Assembly (NCBI RefSeq): GCF_902497875.1
Contig: NZ_CABVHY010000001.1
Span: 186,001-250,000 of the forward strand
Direction: 5' to 3'
DNA from: Pseudomonas fluorescens
GTDB taxonomy: Bacteria > Pseudomonadota > Gammaproteobacteria > Pseudomonadales > Pseudomonadaceae
Length of the DNA stretch: 64,000 bases
The position numbers and the translations under genes were made by a program. The notes below the pieces were generated by a model. The model was not told the DNA's origin. It did no database searches and was given only the letters and a program-made list of their open reading frames with translations. Positions 54,084 through 62,966 of the stretch are shown piece after piece (position 1 is the stretch's first letter; the number at the start of each line of letters is the position of its first letter).

Positions 54084-55004
54084 ATGACAGTACAACAATC
54101 GATTGAAGGCAAAGTCGCGATCGTCACCGGCGCTGGCGGTGGAATCGGCCAGGCCATCGCGCTGGCCATGGCCGCCGCAGGCGCTCGGGTGGTGATCAAC
54201 GACGTTGGAGTATCGCTCCACGGTGAAGGCGGTTCGCCAAGCCCGGCCATGCAGACCCAGGCAATGATCCAGGAGCGTGGAGGCGAGGCGGTGATAAACA
54301 CCGACAGCGTTTCCGAGTGGGACACCGCCAAGCGCATCGTCGAGTGCGCAGTGGATTCATTTGGTCAGGTGGATATCGTGGTGAACAACGCCGGTATCTT
54401 GCGTGATGCGATTTTTCACAAGATGAGCCCGGAGGATTGGCTGGCGGTGATCAATGTGCACCTCAACGGCAGCTTCTTTGTCAGCCGTGCTGCCTCCGAG
54501 CATTTTCGCCAGCAGGGGAGCGGGGCGTTCGTGCACATGACCAGCACCTCGGGGCTAATCGGTAATGTGGGTCAGGCCAACTATTCTGCGGCCAAGCTGG
54601 GCATCGTCGGGCTGTCCAAGACAATCGCCATGGATATGCGTCGTTTTGGGGTGCGCTCCAACTGCATTGCACCGTTCGCCTGGGGCCGCATGACCGATTC
54701 AATTCCGGACGACACGCCGGAGCAAAAGGCCCGTGTCGAACGCTTGCAGCAAATGACCCCCGACAAAAATGCACCACTGGCGGTGTTCCTGGCATCCGAT
54801 CAGGCGCAAGAGGTCTCCGGGCAGGTGTTCGCAGCTCGCAATAACGAATTGATCCTGATGAGCCAGAGTCGTCCATTGCGCAGTGTCCAGCGCAGTGAAG
54901 GCTGGACGCCTCAGCTCATTGCCGAACACGGGATGCCGGCCCTGCGTGCGGGATTCCTGCCGTTGGAAGCCAGTGCCGATGTTTTTTCCTGGGACCCAGT
55001 GTGA
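54084..55004 (+). CDS. HSD17B4-like 3-hydroxyacyl-CoA dehydrogenase (SDR)
   Basis: This 306-residue SDR has VAIVTGAGGGIGQAIALAM, NNAGILRD, the catalytic Ser in HMTSTSGLIGNVGQ and the Tyr-Lys in YSAAKLG. The C-terminal part (SEGWTPQLIAEHGMPALR) is like the N-terminal domain of peroxisomal multifunctional enzyme type 2. It would oxidise a (3R)-hydroxyacyl-CoA made by the MaoC hydratase. The ATG at 54084 with GAAGGAA upstream is preferred over the GTG at 54051. Confidence 0.9.
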   Translation: MTVQQSIEGKVAIVTGAGGGIGQAIALAMAAAGARVVINDVGVSLHGEGGSPSPAMQTQAMIQERGGEAVINTDSVSEWDTAKRIVECAVDSFGQVDIVVNNAGILRDAIFHKMSPEDWLAVINVHLNGSFFVSRAASEHFRQQGSGAFVHMTSTSGLIGNVGQANYSAAKLGIVGLSKTIAMDMRRFGVRSNCIAPFAWGRMTDSIPDDTPEQKARVERLQQMTPDKNAPLAVFLASDQAQEVSGQVFAARNNELILMSQSRPLRSVQRSEGWTPQLIAEHGMPALRAGFLPLEASADVFSWDPV

Positions 55005-55020
55005 GCATGCCTGTTTTTAA

Positions 55021-56013
<993 letters not shown>

Positions 56014-56064
56014 CTTGCGCCGCTGGGCACTCCACTACAGAGATCAATTCAGAGAAGAAAAATA

Positions 56065-57342
56065 ATGGAAATGCTCGCTGATTCAACCCAGGCACAAACC
56101 CAGGCAATCCCTACACGCACGAAAGTGATCGTGTTCATTTTTTGTTTTCTCGGACTACTGGCCGACGGCGCGGACTTGATGTTGCTGTCGTACAGCCTCA
56201 GCAGCTTGCGCGAAGAGTTCGGTCTCAGCAGCTTTCAGGCTGGCAGTCTGGGCAGTATTACCTTGGCCGGTATGGCTGTCGGCGGCATCTACGGTGGTTG
56301 GGCCTGCGACCGGTTCGGCCGGGTCAAGGTGGTTTTCTGGACCACGATTTTGTTCTCCATAGGCACTGCGGCCCTCGGCTTTACCAACAGTTATTGGCAG
56401 TTTGCGGTCGTGCGCTTCATCGCCTCACTGGGCCTGGGCTCACTGTTCGTGGCCTGCAATACGCTGATGTCTGAATACGTTTCTACCAAATACCGCACTA
56501 CCGTGTTGGGGACGCTTCAGGCTGGCTGGACCGTGGGCTACGTCGTCGCGACCATCATGGCCGGGGCTATAATCCCGGAGCACGGCTGGCGCTGGATGTT
56601 TTACGTGGCTATCGCGCCTGTTGTCCTTGCCCTGTTCGTTAAGCCGCTGGTGCCCGAGCCGCCTGCCTGGCTTGCTGCTCAGGCTGAGCGCCGGCGAATC
56701 AAAAAGGCCGGCGGTGTTTCTGTCACCCAGCAAAAGCCCGGCTCGCTCAAAACCTTGATCGCCGACAAAGGTGCCCGGCGGATGTTCATATTGTGGACGG
56801 TGACGGCTGGGTTCCTGCAGTTTGGCTACTACGGGGTTAACAACTGGTTACCGTCCTATCTGGAGCGCGAGCTTCATATGGACTTCAAAGCCATGACGGG
56901 CTATATGGTCGGCACTTACGGGGCAATGATCTTCGGCAAAATTTGCGCTGGATTCGTTGCTGACTGGCTGGGTCGACGCAAAACTTTCGTGTTTGGCTGT
57001 TTGGGCACCGCTGTGCTGATCCCGATGATCGTTTACCTCAACGCTCCCGATAATATTCTCTACATGCTGGTGTTCTTCGGGTTTATCTACGGAATTCCGG
57101 TGGGCGTTGTCGCAACGTACATGACCGAAAGTTTCGAGACCCGCGTGCGTGGCTCGGCAGTCGGCGGTGCCTACAACTTCGGCCGGATAGGTGCGGCGTT
57201 CGCCCCCGCGATTATCGGGTTGCTGGCAGCTCAGGTGTCTATTGCCGTGGGCATGCTGGTAATGGGGGTGGCGTATCTGGTGACCGCCTTGATACCTGCG
57301 CTCTTCATTCGCGACAAAATCTACGATCCGCAGAAGGCGTAA
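56065..57342 (+). CDS. MFS carboxylate/aromatic-acid:H+ symporter (AAHS-type)
   Basis: This 425-residue twelve-segment permease has the helix-1 Asp motif LLADGADLMLLSYSLSSLRE, GGWACDRFGRVKVVFW in the 2-3 loop and GKICAGFVADWLGRRKTFVF in the 8-9 loop, typical of the aromatic acid:H+ symporters (PcaK/BenK group). GAGAAG precedes the ATG. It is the last gene of the ten-gene operon, followed by a strong terminator, and it probably imports the operon's substrate. Confidence 0.9.
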   Translation: MEMLADSTQAQTQAIPTRTKVIVFIFCFLGLLADGADLMLLSYSLSSLREEFGLSSFQAGSLGSITLAGMAVGGIYGGWACDRFGRVKVVFWTTILFSIGTAALGFTNSYWQFAVVRFIASLGLGSLFVACNTLMSEYVSTKYRTTVLGTLQAGWTVGYVVATIMAGAIIPEHGWRWMFYVAIAPVVLALFVKPLVPEPPAWLAAQAERRRIKKAGGVSVTQQKPGSLKTLIADKGARRMFILWTVTAGFLQFGYYGVNNWLPSYLERELHMDFKAMTGYMVGTYGAMIFGKICAGFVADWLGRRKTFVFGCLGTAVLIPMIVYLNAPDNILYMLVFFGFIYGIPVGVVATYMTESFETRVRGSAVGGAYNFGRIGAAFAPAIIGLLAAQVSIAVGMLVMGVAYLVTALIPALFIRDKIYDPQKA

Positions 57343-57405
57343 CAGGAAAACGCCAGCAGGAGCACTTTGCACGCCCCTGTATTGGCGGTTCAAAAAGTGT
57401 CAGAC

Positions 57406-57435
57406 ATGGGGGGCGCCTATCCAGGCGCCCCCCAT
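57406..57435 (+). terminator. Rho-independent terminator of the ten-gene operon
   Basis: ATGGGGGGCGCC and GGCGCCCCCCAT form a perfect 12-bp stem with a 6-nt loop followed by TCTTTT, 63 bp past the permease stop. Confidence 0.9.
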
Positions 57436-57459
57436 TCTTTTACGGTAGAACCACGCAAA

Positions 57460-57488
57460 ACGGACCACCGGGATTCCCGGTGGTCCGT
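57460..57488 (-). terminator. Rho-independent terminator of the lyase operon
   Basis: ACGGACCACCGGG and CCCGGTGGTCCGT form a perfect 13-bp stem with a 3-nt loop; on the minus strand it is followed by TTTTGCG. It lies just past the stop of the CitE-type lyase gene. Confidence 0.88.
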
Positions 57489-57506
57489 CAACGGTATCGC
57501 TTGGCG

Positions 57507-58325
57507 TCAGGCGTTACGGACTGATACCAGGATATTACGTGCACGTTGAATCACTGGGGCGTCGATCATTTGCCCGTCGAGTTGAAAGGCGCCTGCTTGA
57601 TCTGCGCCCGCCAGCACGCGACTGGCCCAATCCACCTGAGTGGGGGTGGGTGCCAATGCCAGATGCACGACCTCGACCTGGCGCGGATGAATACACAGCA
57701 TGCCGGCAAATCCCTTGGTTTGTGCGCTCAAGGCAAAGTGCTCAAGACCGACGGGGTCGTCGATGCGAGCATAGACGGTCTCCAGGGGTGGGGCCAAGCC
57801 AGCGAGACGGCTGTGTTGCAGCAGGGCGAACCGAACCTGATCGAGCATGCATTCAGCGCCAGCGGTTCCGGCAATCAGCCCCAGGTCCAGACTCATGTCC
57901 AGACCGCCATAGGTCAGCCGGTCTACACCCGAAACCCGAGAAATCTCGGCCAGCGCCTGCAACCCCAATGCGCTTTCGATAATAGGCAACACTGGCTGGC
58001 CAGTGGTGGCAGCCCGGGCGACCTGTTCAGCGCTTTCAGCCTTCGGCAGCATAACGCCGCACACGCCGGATTGGCCTGCACAGAACGCCAGATCGGCTTC
58101 GTGCTGAGCATGGCTCGCCATATTGATTCGTACCCAAACGCGGGCGGTTGGCTCTACAAGAAAAAACCGTCCGAGGTTTTCACGCGCCAAGGCTTTGTCT
58201 GATTCCTGGACAGCATCCTCGAAATCGACAATGACCGCGTCGGCGCCACTGGTCAGTGCTTTGGCGAACCGTTCGGGCCGGTTGCCGGGCACAAACAGCG
58301 CCGAGCGCATAAGTTTGTCAGTCAT
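57507..58325 (-). CDS. CitE-type CoA-ester lyase (citramalyl-CoA-lyase-like)
   Basis: This 272-residue HpcH/HpaI/CitE TIM-barrel enzyme has the substrate Arg near VPGNRPERFAKAL, Mg-binding acids in VIVDFEDAVQESDK and LPIIESALGLQAL, and GGLDMSLDLGLIAG. AAGGAGG precedes the ATG. Together with the next two genes upstream in the operon it matches the itaconate set in which citramalyl-CoA is split to acetyl-CoA and pyruvate; malyl-CoA or a related substrate is possible. Confidence 0.9.
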   Translation of the reverse strand: MTDKLMRSALFVPGNRPERFAKALTSGADAVIVDFEDAVQESDKALARENLGRFFLVEPTARVWVRINMASHAQHEADLAFCAGQSGVCGVMLPKAESAEQVARAATTGQPVLPIIESALGLQALAEISRVSGVDRLTYGGLDMSLDLGLIAGTAGAECMLDQVRFALLQHSRLAGLAPPLETVYARIDDPVGLEHFALSAQTKGFAGMLCIHPRQVEVVHLALAPTPTQVDWASRVLAGADQAGAFQLDGQMIDAPVIQRARNILVSVRNA

Positions 58326-58334
58326 GACCCCTCC

Positions 58335-59498
58335 TTAGAAGCTGCGTGGCAGTTCGAGCAGGTGCTCGGCGACGTAGGACAGAATCAGGTTGGTGGAGAT
58401 CGGCGCGACCTGATACAGACGGGTCTCGCGGAACTTGCGCTCGACGTCGTATTCGCAGGCGAAGCCGAAACCGCCGTGGGTTTGCAGGCAGGCATTGGCC
58501 GCTTCCCAGGAAGCCTTGGCCGCCAGGTATTTAGCCATGTTGGCGCTGGCCCCGGCGTTCTCGCCGCTGTCGTATTCCTCACAGGCGCGCCAGCGCATCA
58601 AGTCAGCGGCTTCGATCTCGATATGGGCTTCGGCAATCGGGAACTGCACCCCCTGGTTCTGGCCAATCGGTCGGCCGAACACCACCCGGTCACGGGCGTA
58701 GGCGCTGGCCTTTTCGATGAACCAGCGACCGTCGCCGATGCATTCGGCGGCAATCAACGTACGCTCGGCGTTCAACCCATCGAGGATGTAGCGAAAGCCC
58801 TTGCCCTCTTCGCCGATCAGACTGTCCAGCGGCAGCTCCAGGTTGTCGAAGAACAGCTCGTTGGTTTCATGGTTGACCATGTTGGCGATGGGCTGCACGG
58901 TCAAGCCGTTGCCGATGGCCTCGCGCAGGTCGACCAGGAAGATCGACATGCCCTCGGATTTTTTCTTTACCTCGGCCAGCGGTGTGGTGCGTGCCAACAG
59001 GATCATCAGGTCCGAGTGCTGCACTCGAGAGATCCAGACCTTCTGGCCGTTGATCACATATTTATCGCCACGCTTGATCGCGGTGGTCTTGATCTTGGTG
59101 GTGTCGGTGCCGGTGGTCGGCTCGGTCACGGCCATCGATTGCAGACGCAATTCCCCGGCGGCGAGCTTGGGCAGGTAATAGCGCTTTTGCGCTTCGCTGC
59201 CGTGGCGCAACAGGGTGAACATGTTGTACATCTGGCCATGCACCGTGCCGGAGTTGCCACCACAGCGGTTCACTTCTTCGAGAATCACCGAGGCTTCGGC
59301 CAGACCCAGGCCGGAGCCGCCGTACTCGGTGGGAATCATCGCCGACAGCCAGCCGGCGTCGGTCAAGGCCTTGACGAAGGCTTCGGGGAAGCCCTTCTGT
59401 TCATCGACCTTGCGCCAGTAGGCAGCATCGAATTCGGCGCACAGGGCGCGTACGCCTTCGCGGATGGAGTTGAGGTCTTCGTTTTTGTTGGGGTTCAT
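58335..59498 (-). CDS. Acyl-CoA dehydrogenase (itaconate-cluster type)
   Basis: This 387-residue dehydrogenase has VTEPTTGTDTTKIKTTAI in the FAD/substrate loop, KVWISRVQHSDLMILLAR, the FGRPIGQNQGVQFPIAEAHI dimer motif and the C-terminal LQTHGGFGFACEYDVERKFR with the catalytic Glu region. It resembles the P. aeruginosa PA0879-type enzyme next to itaconate genes. AGGACTTAAG precedes the ATG at 59498. It could form a branched dicarboxylyl enoyl-CoA such as mesaconyl-CoA. It is 9 bp from the lyase gene. Confidence 0.92.
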   Translation of the reverse strand: MNPNKNEDLNSIREGVRALCAEFDAAYWRKVDEQKGFPEAFVKALTDAGWLSAMIPTEYGGSGLGLAEASVILEEVNRCGGNSGTVHGQMYNMFTLLRHGSEAQKRYYLPKLAAGELRLQSMAVTEPTTGTDTTKIKTTAIKRGDKYVINGQKVWISRVQHSDLMILLARTTPLAEVKKKSEGMSIFLVDLREAIGNGLTVQPIANMVNHETNELFFDNLELPLDSLIGEEGKGFRYILDGLNAERTLIAAECIGDGRWFIEKASAYARDRVVFGRPIGQNQGVQFPIAEAHIEIEAADLMRWRACEEYDSGENAGASANMAKYLAAKASWEAANACLQTHGGFGFACEYDVERKFRETRLYQVAPISTNLILSYVAEHLLELPRSF

Positions 59499-59525
59499 CT
59501 TAAGTCCTATGGAGTGATGCAAAAC

Positions 59526-60353
59526 TCAGTCGAATTCGACGCTTGCGCGCTGGCTGATACCGCTCTCATCGCCTGCCCACAGCTCGGCGAAACCGTGTTC
59601 GGTGTGGTGTCCACCGACCTTGAAATGGGCGGGCGCTATCAGCGGGCGGACGCCGCGAAAGGAAAACTGCCGGACGCGTGCCAATGGGTTTGCCCGCACG
59701 AAAGCGGCCAGATTCAGGGTTGCGGTCAGCGGACCCTGGACGACCAGGCCGGGATAACCCTCGGTCCGGGTGACATAAGGCCAATCGAAATGGATGCGGT
59801 GGGCATTGAAGGTGACGGCTGAGTACCGGAACAGCAGCAGCGGGTCGGGGTTGATGTTTTCGCTCCACTGCGTTTCGGGAAGCGACTCTCCGGCGCTGAG
59901 CTTGGGTGGGTTCGGTTCACGATAGACAATGTCCTGCTCTTCGCTCACACACAGCTGCTGGTCTTGCCACAGGTCATGGGCGAGCGTGACGAACAAGAGC
60001 GATCCGGTGCGACCCTTTTTTTCCTCGATATGCTTGATCGTGGTGTGACGGCGGGCGGGTGCATCGACGCGTAGCGGATGGATAAAATTGACCCGGCTAC
60101 CTGCCCACATGCGGTTACGCCCATGCGCGGGCGGCATGAATTCACCCAGCGCAGGGTGCCCGTCCGGACCGAGCTCGCTGTGTTCTGCGCAGTCATCAAA
60201 AAAGCACCAGTGCCACAGCCAGGGTAATTCCTGGCCCTCAGTGGGCGCTGGGGTATTGAACATCGCCGCGATGCGCCGTACCAAAGGGATGCTGAAGTGG
60301 TCATTGCGCACCTGTGTTCGGCCCACCCAGTTACCCGGTTCGAAATCTTGCAT
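59526..60353 (-). CDS. Mesaconyl/itaconyl-CoA-type hydratase (FAS1-like hot dog)
   Basis: This 275-residue two-hot-dog hydratase has an N-terminal FAS1-like dehydratase region (MWAGSRVNFIHPLRVDAPAR) and a C-terminal catalytic dog with FNAHRIHFDWPYVTRTEGYP and LVVQGPLTATLNLA. This is the 3-methylfumaryl-CoA/itaconyl-CoA hydratase pattern. It would form citramalyl-CoA for the downstream lyase. It is first in the three-gene minus-strand operon, divergent from a TetR gene. Confidence 0.9.
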   Translation of the reverse strand: MQDFEPGNWVGRTQVRNDHFSIPLVRRIAAMFNTPAPTEGQELPWLWHWCFFDDCAEHSELGPDGHPALGEFMPPAHGRNRMWAGSRVNFIHPLRVDAPARRHTTIKHIEEKKGRTGSLLFVTLAHDLWQDQQLCVSEEQDIVYREPNPPKLSAGESLPETQWSENINPDPLLLFRYSAVTFNAHRIHFDWPYVTRTEGYPGLVVQGPLTATLNLAAFVRANPLARVRQFSFRGVRPLIAPAHFKVGGHHTEHGFAELWAGDESGISQRASVEFD

Positions 60354-60553
60354 GCTGTGCTTCCCCTATTGGCTGCGGTTGCAATCAGGATGAAGGGCAG
60401 AGCAGAGGTGGGGAATTTGCTTTTGCGTAAGTCAGTGTGAAGCTTTGCCTAAGGCAGGGCAGGCAGTGCGCAACGCCGCCTTCCATTTTTTGAAATGGCG
60501 GCCAATGGCACTGCCGATCATGCTGTTGCCAGACTTCGTGGGAGCAGGCGGCT

Positions 60554-61141
60554 ATAAACAAATTTCTGGATACACGCCAACAAGCGCTTTCGCTGTTTGC
60601 CAGCAAGGGCTACACCAATGTCGGGATGCGCGAGCTGGCCTCGGCCCTGGGGATCAACTGCGGTTCGATCTACAACCACATCGAGAGCAAGGAAGCGTTG
60701 CTCTACGAGTTGTTTGAAGAGCTGCTGGTGCTATTACAGGCCAAGGCCAAGCAGATACAGCGCAATGCCGAGGCCCCCAAGCGGCTTCGCAAGATCATCG
60801 AAATGCACTTGAGCCTGCAGGACCGTATGCCGTGCCATTTTCAGCTGCTGGAACGTGAGTGGCACCATTTAACCGAGCCTTGGCTAAGCCAGGCCGATGC
60901 CCATCGTGCTCGGTATGAACAGATCATCGCCGCAGCTGTTGGCCCTTCAGCGTGCAGCCAGTCGTGCACTAAAAGCATCGTCACGCTACTCAATCAAGCC
61001 TGCGCCTGGCTGCCAGCGTTGAAGCTCACGGTGAGCGCCCGCCTGGATCTGGTCCACTCCATGGTCGAACTGATGCTTGCCCAGGCGTTTAGCGATTCGA
61101 CGGGTCAGCGTACAGCTGGAGCTGCAGTCCGCGCTTCTTAG
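60554..61141 (+). CDS. TetR-family regulator with non-standard start
   Basis: The TetR domain reads LDTRQQALSLFASKGYTNVG, then MRELASALGINCGSIYNHIE and SKEALLYELFEELLVLL, with a helical C-terminal domain of about 130 residues. The frame is open from 60494 but contains no ATG, GTG or TTG before 60626, which lies inside the HTH. A GGAG sequence sits 9 bp before ATA-AAC-AAA at 60554, exactly where MNKFLDTRQ would begin, so the start codon appears to have become ATA (rarely usable) or the gene is damaged. It is divergent from the hydratase-lyase operon, its likely target. Confidence 0.75.
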   Translation: MNKFLDTRQQALSLFASKGYTNVGMRELASALGINCGSIYNHIESKEALLYELFEELLVLLQAKAKQIQRNAEAPKRLRKIIEMHLSLQDRMPCHFQLLEREWHHLTEPWLSQADAHRARYEQIIAAAVGPSACSQSCTKSIVTLLNQACAWLPALKLTVSARLDLVHSMVELMLAQAFSDSTGQRTAGAAVRAS

Positions 61142-61245
61142 CAAAAGCAAAAGGCGGGCTTTCAATAACGCAAATGGGCACATCAGCAAGACTGGTTCAT
61201 GCTCCGCCCCATAGAGGCACCCCCCATAACAATAAGGATCGGCCC

Positions 61246-62529
61246 ATGTTCTCCTGGTATAAAAGCGGCACCCCGCGTGAGAAGAAAACCTTTTGGGCCT
61301 GCTATGCCGGTTGGGCCCTGGACTCCTATGACATGCAGATGTTCAGCTTTCTGCTGCCCACGCTGATAGGGATCTGGGGGCTGACCAAAGGCGAGGCGGG
61401 CATTGTCGGGACATCTGCCTTGCTCTCGGCGGCCTTGGGCGGATGGATCGCCGGCATCCTGAGCGACCGCTTCGGGCGGGTGCGCATCCTGATTTTTACG
61501 GTTTGCTGGTTTACCTTCTTTGGGGTCGTCGCAGGGTTTGCTCAAAACTTTGAGCAACTGCTGGTCGCACGAACTCTCCAGGGCTTGGGATTCGGCGGCG
61601 AATGGGCTATCGGTGTAGCGCTCATGGCCGAGGTCATCAACCCGAAAAATCGTGGCAGGGCGTTAGGTTTCGTGCAGTCCGGTTTTGCCTTGGGATGGGC
61701 CGGCGCCGTGCTGGTCGTCACCGGGATCCTGGCGTATTTCCCCGCTGAGTACGCCTGGCGTGTGGCTTTCTGGGTCGGTGTGCTTCCAGCGCTGGTGGTG
61801 ATTTTCATTCGGCGTAACGTCAAGGATTCGGATACGTTCAAGCAATCGCAAAAGCTGGACACTGATAAAGCGTCTATCGGAACCGTGTTTTCCGCCAAGT
61901 ACATCAAGGTCAGCATGCTTGCCAGCTTGTTAGTCATCGGGTTGCAGGCAGGCTGCTACGTGATTTTGGTCTGGACGCCTTCGATGATGGCCGAGCGCGG
62001 TGTTGTATCCGGGTCGCTGATCGTGACGATTCTGATCATGGCGCTAGGCAGTCTTTGCGGGTTCGCCACCACCGCCTACATGTCAGACCGCCTGGGCCGA
62101 CGCCCGACGCTGATGATCCTGTCGCTGGCCTCCTGGATTGTCACCGTTGCCTATATGTTCGTACCGCTCAACCCATTCGTAGCGCACGTCATGGGCTTTT
62201 TGGTCGGCGCATTGGCGATCGGTATGTTTGCGGCGCTGGGCCCCTTCCTGAGCGAGTTATTTCCGACCCAGGTTCGCACCACGTGCATGGGATTCTCGTA
62301 CAACGTCGGCAAATCGGTGGGGGCAATGGCTGTCACGGGGGTTGGGCTACTGGCAGCTAAATTCGGTCTGTCCCAGTCTGTTGGCGCGTTTTGCCTTGTC
62401 GCTTACGCCATCGCTGTATTTGCCCTGCTGCTGCTACCCGAAACCAAGGGGGTCCGGCTTGATGAACTTGACTTGGTTGAGAATGGAGCCGGTCCGTCCC
62501 CGCAACCGTTGTCCGGCCAACGCACTTGA
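61246..62529 (+). CDS. MFS carboxylate permease, copy 2
   Basis: This 427-residue permease starts [20 protein letters not shown] with [19 protein letters not shown] in helix 1, [14 protein letters not shown] in the 2-3 loop and [20 protein letters not shown] in helix 4. These signatures are near-identical to the permease at 33-34 kb, so the two are paralogues. AATAAGGATC precedes the ATG at 61246. It is followed 11 bp later by a small EthD-like protein, mirroring the other copy's small-protein partner. Confidence 0.9.
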   Translation: MFSWYKSGTPREKKTFWACYAGWALDSYDMQMFSFLLPTLIGIWGLTKGEAGIVGTSALLSAALGGWIAGILSDRFGRVRILIFTVCWFTFFGVVAGFAQNFEQLLVARTLQGLGFGGEWAIGVALMAEVINPKNRGRALGFVQSGFALGWAGAVLVVTGILAYFPAEYAWRVAFWVGVLPALVVIFIRRNVKDSDTFKQSQKLDTDKASIGTVFSAKYIKVSMLASLLVIGLQAGCYVILVWTPSMMAERGVVSGSLIVTILIMALGSLCGFATTAYMSDRLGRRPTLMILSLASWIVTVAYMFVPLNPFVAHVMGFLVGALAIGMFAALGPFLSELFPTQVRTTCMGFSYNVGKSVGAMAVTGVGLLAAKFGLSQSVGAFCLVAYAIAVFALLLLPETKGVRLDELDLVENGAGPSPQPLSGQRT

Positions 62530-62540
62530 AGGAAGTTCAA

Positions 62541-62867
62541 ATGATTAGAATCGTCTATCTGCTGGTTAAACCTCAAACCATGAGCGATGCGGTCTTTAAA
62601 CAAGAATGTAGGCGTCACTTCGAAATGAGTGAGGGTATTCCTGGCCTGCACAAATATGAGGTCAGGCTTGTGTCAGACAACCCAAGCGACACCCACGTGC
62701 CCTATCTTGAGGTGCCACCTGTGCATGCGATTGGGGAATGCTGGTTTCGCGATCAGGCCGACTATGAACTTTACATGGCGGCCGAAAAAAGGAAGGTTTG
62801 GTTTGAGCACGGCAAAACGTTTATTGGTGGACTCAAGCCATTTGTAACGTGCGATGTGGTTTTGTAG
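62541..62867 (+). CDS. EthD-domain small protein
   Basis: This 108-residue protein starts [20 protein letters not shown], with [14 protein letters not shown] and [20 protein letters not shown], a pattern of EthD-family dimeric alpha/beta-barrel proteins. EthD-type proteins accompany monooxygenases, dehydratases or cyclases in catabolic clusters; the exact role is unknown. GAAGGAAG precedes the ATG at 62541. It follows the MFS gene closely. Confidence 0.75.
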   Translation: MIRIVYLLVKPQTMSDAVFKQECRRHFEMSEGIPGLHKYEVRLVSDNPSDTHVPYLEVPPVHAIGECWFRDQADYELYMAAEKRKVWFEHGKTFIGGLKPFVTCDVVL

Positions 62868-62908
62868 TGAGCAACTGAAAACGCACACCCATTGAACCCA
62901 ATATAGAT

Positions 62909-62930
62909 ACAGAGCTCCAGTGAGCTCTGT
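62909..62930 (+). terminator. Terminator after the EthD-like gene
   Basis: ACAGAGCTC-CAGT-GAGCTCTGT is a perfect 9-bp stem, 41 bp past the stop, followed by AAATTA. Confidence 0.6.
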
Positions 62931-62938
62931 AAATTACT

Positions 62939-62966
62939 GAAATAAGGACCTTCGGGTCCTTATTTC
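62939..62966. terminator. Bidirectional UUCG-loop terminator
   Basis: GAAATAAGGACC-TTCG-GGTCCTTATTTC is a perfect 12-bp stem with a very stable TTCG tetraloop and A/T-rich base. It overlaps the stop codon of the SfnC-like gene (62960-62962) and serves both convergent genes. Confidence 0.85.
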
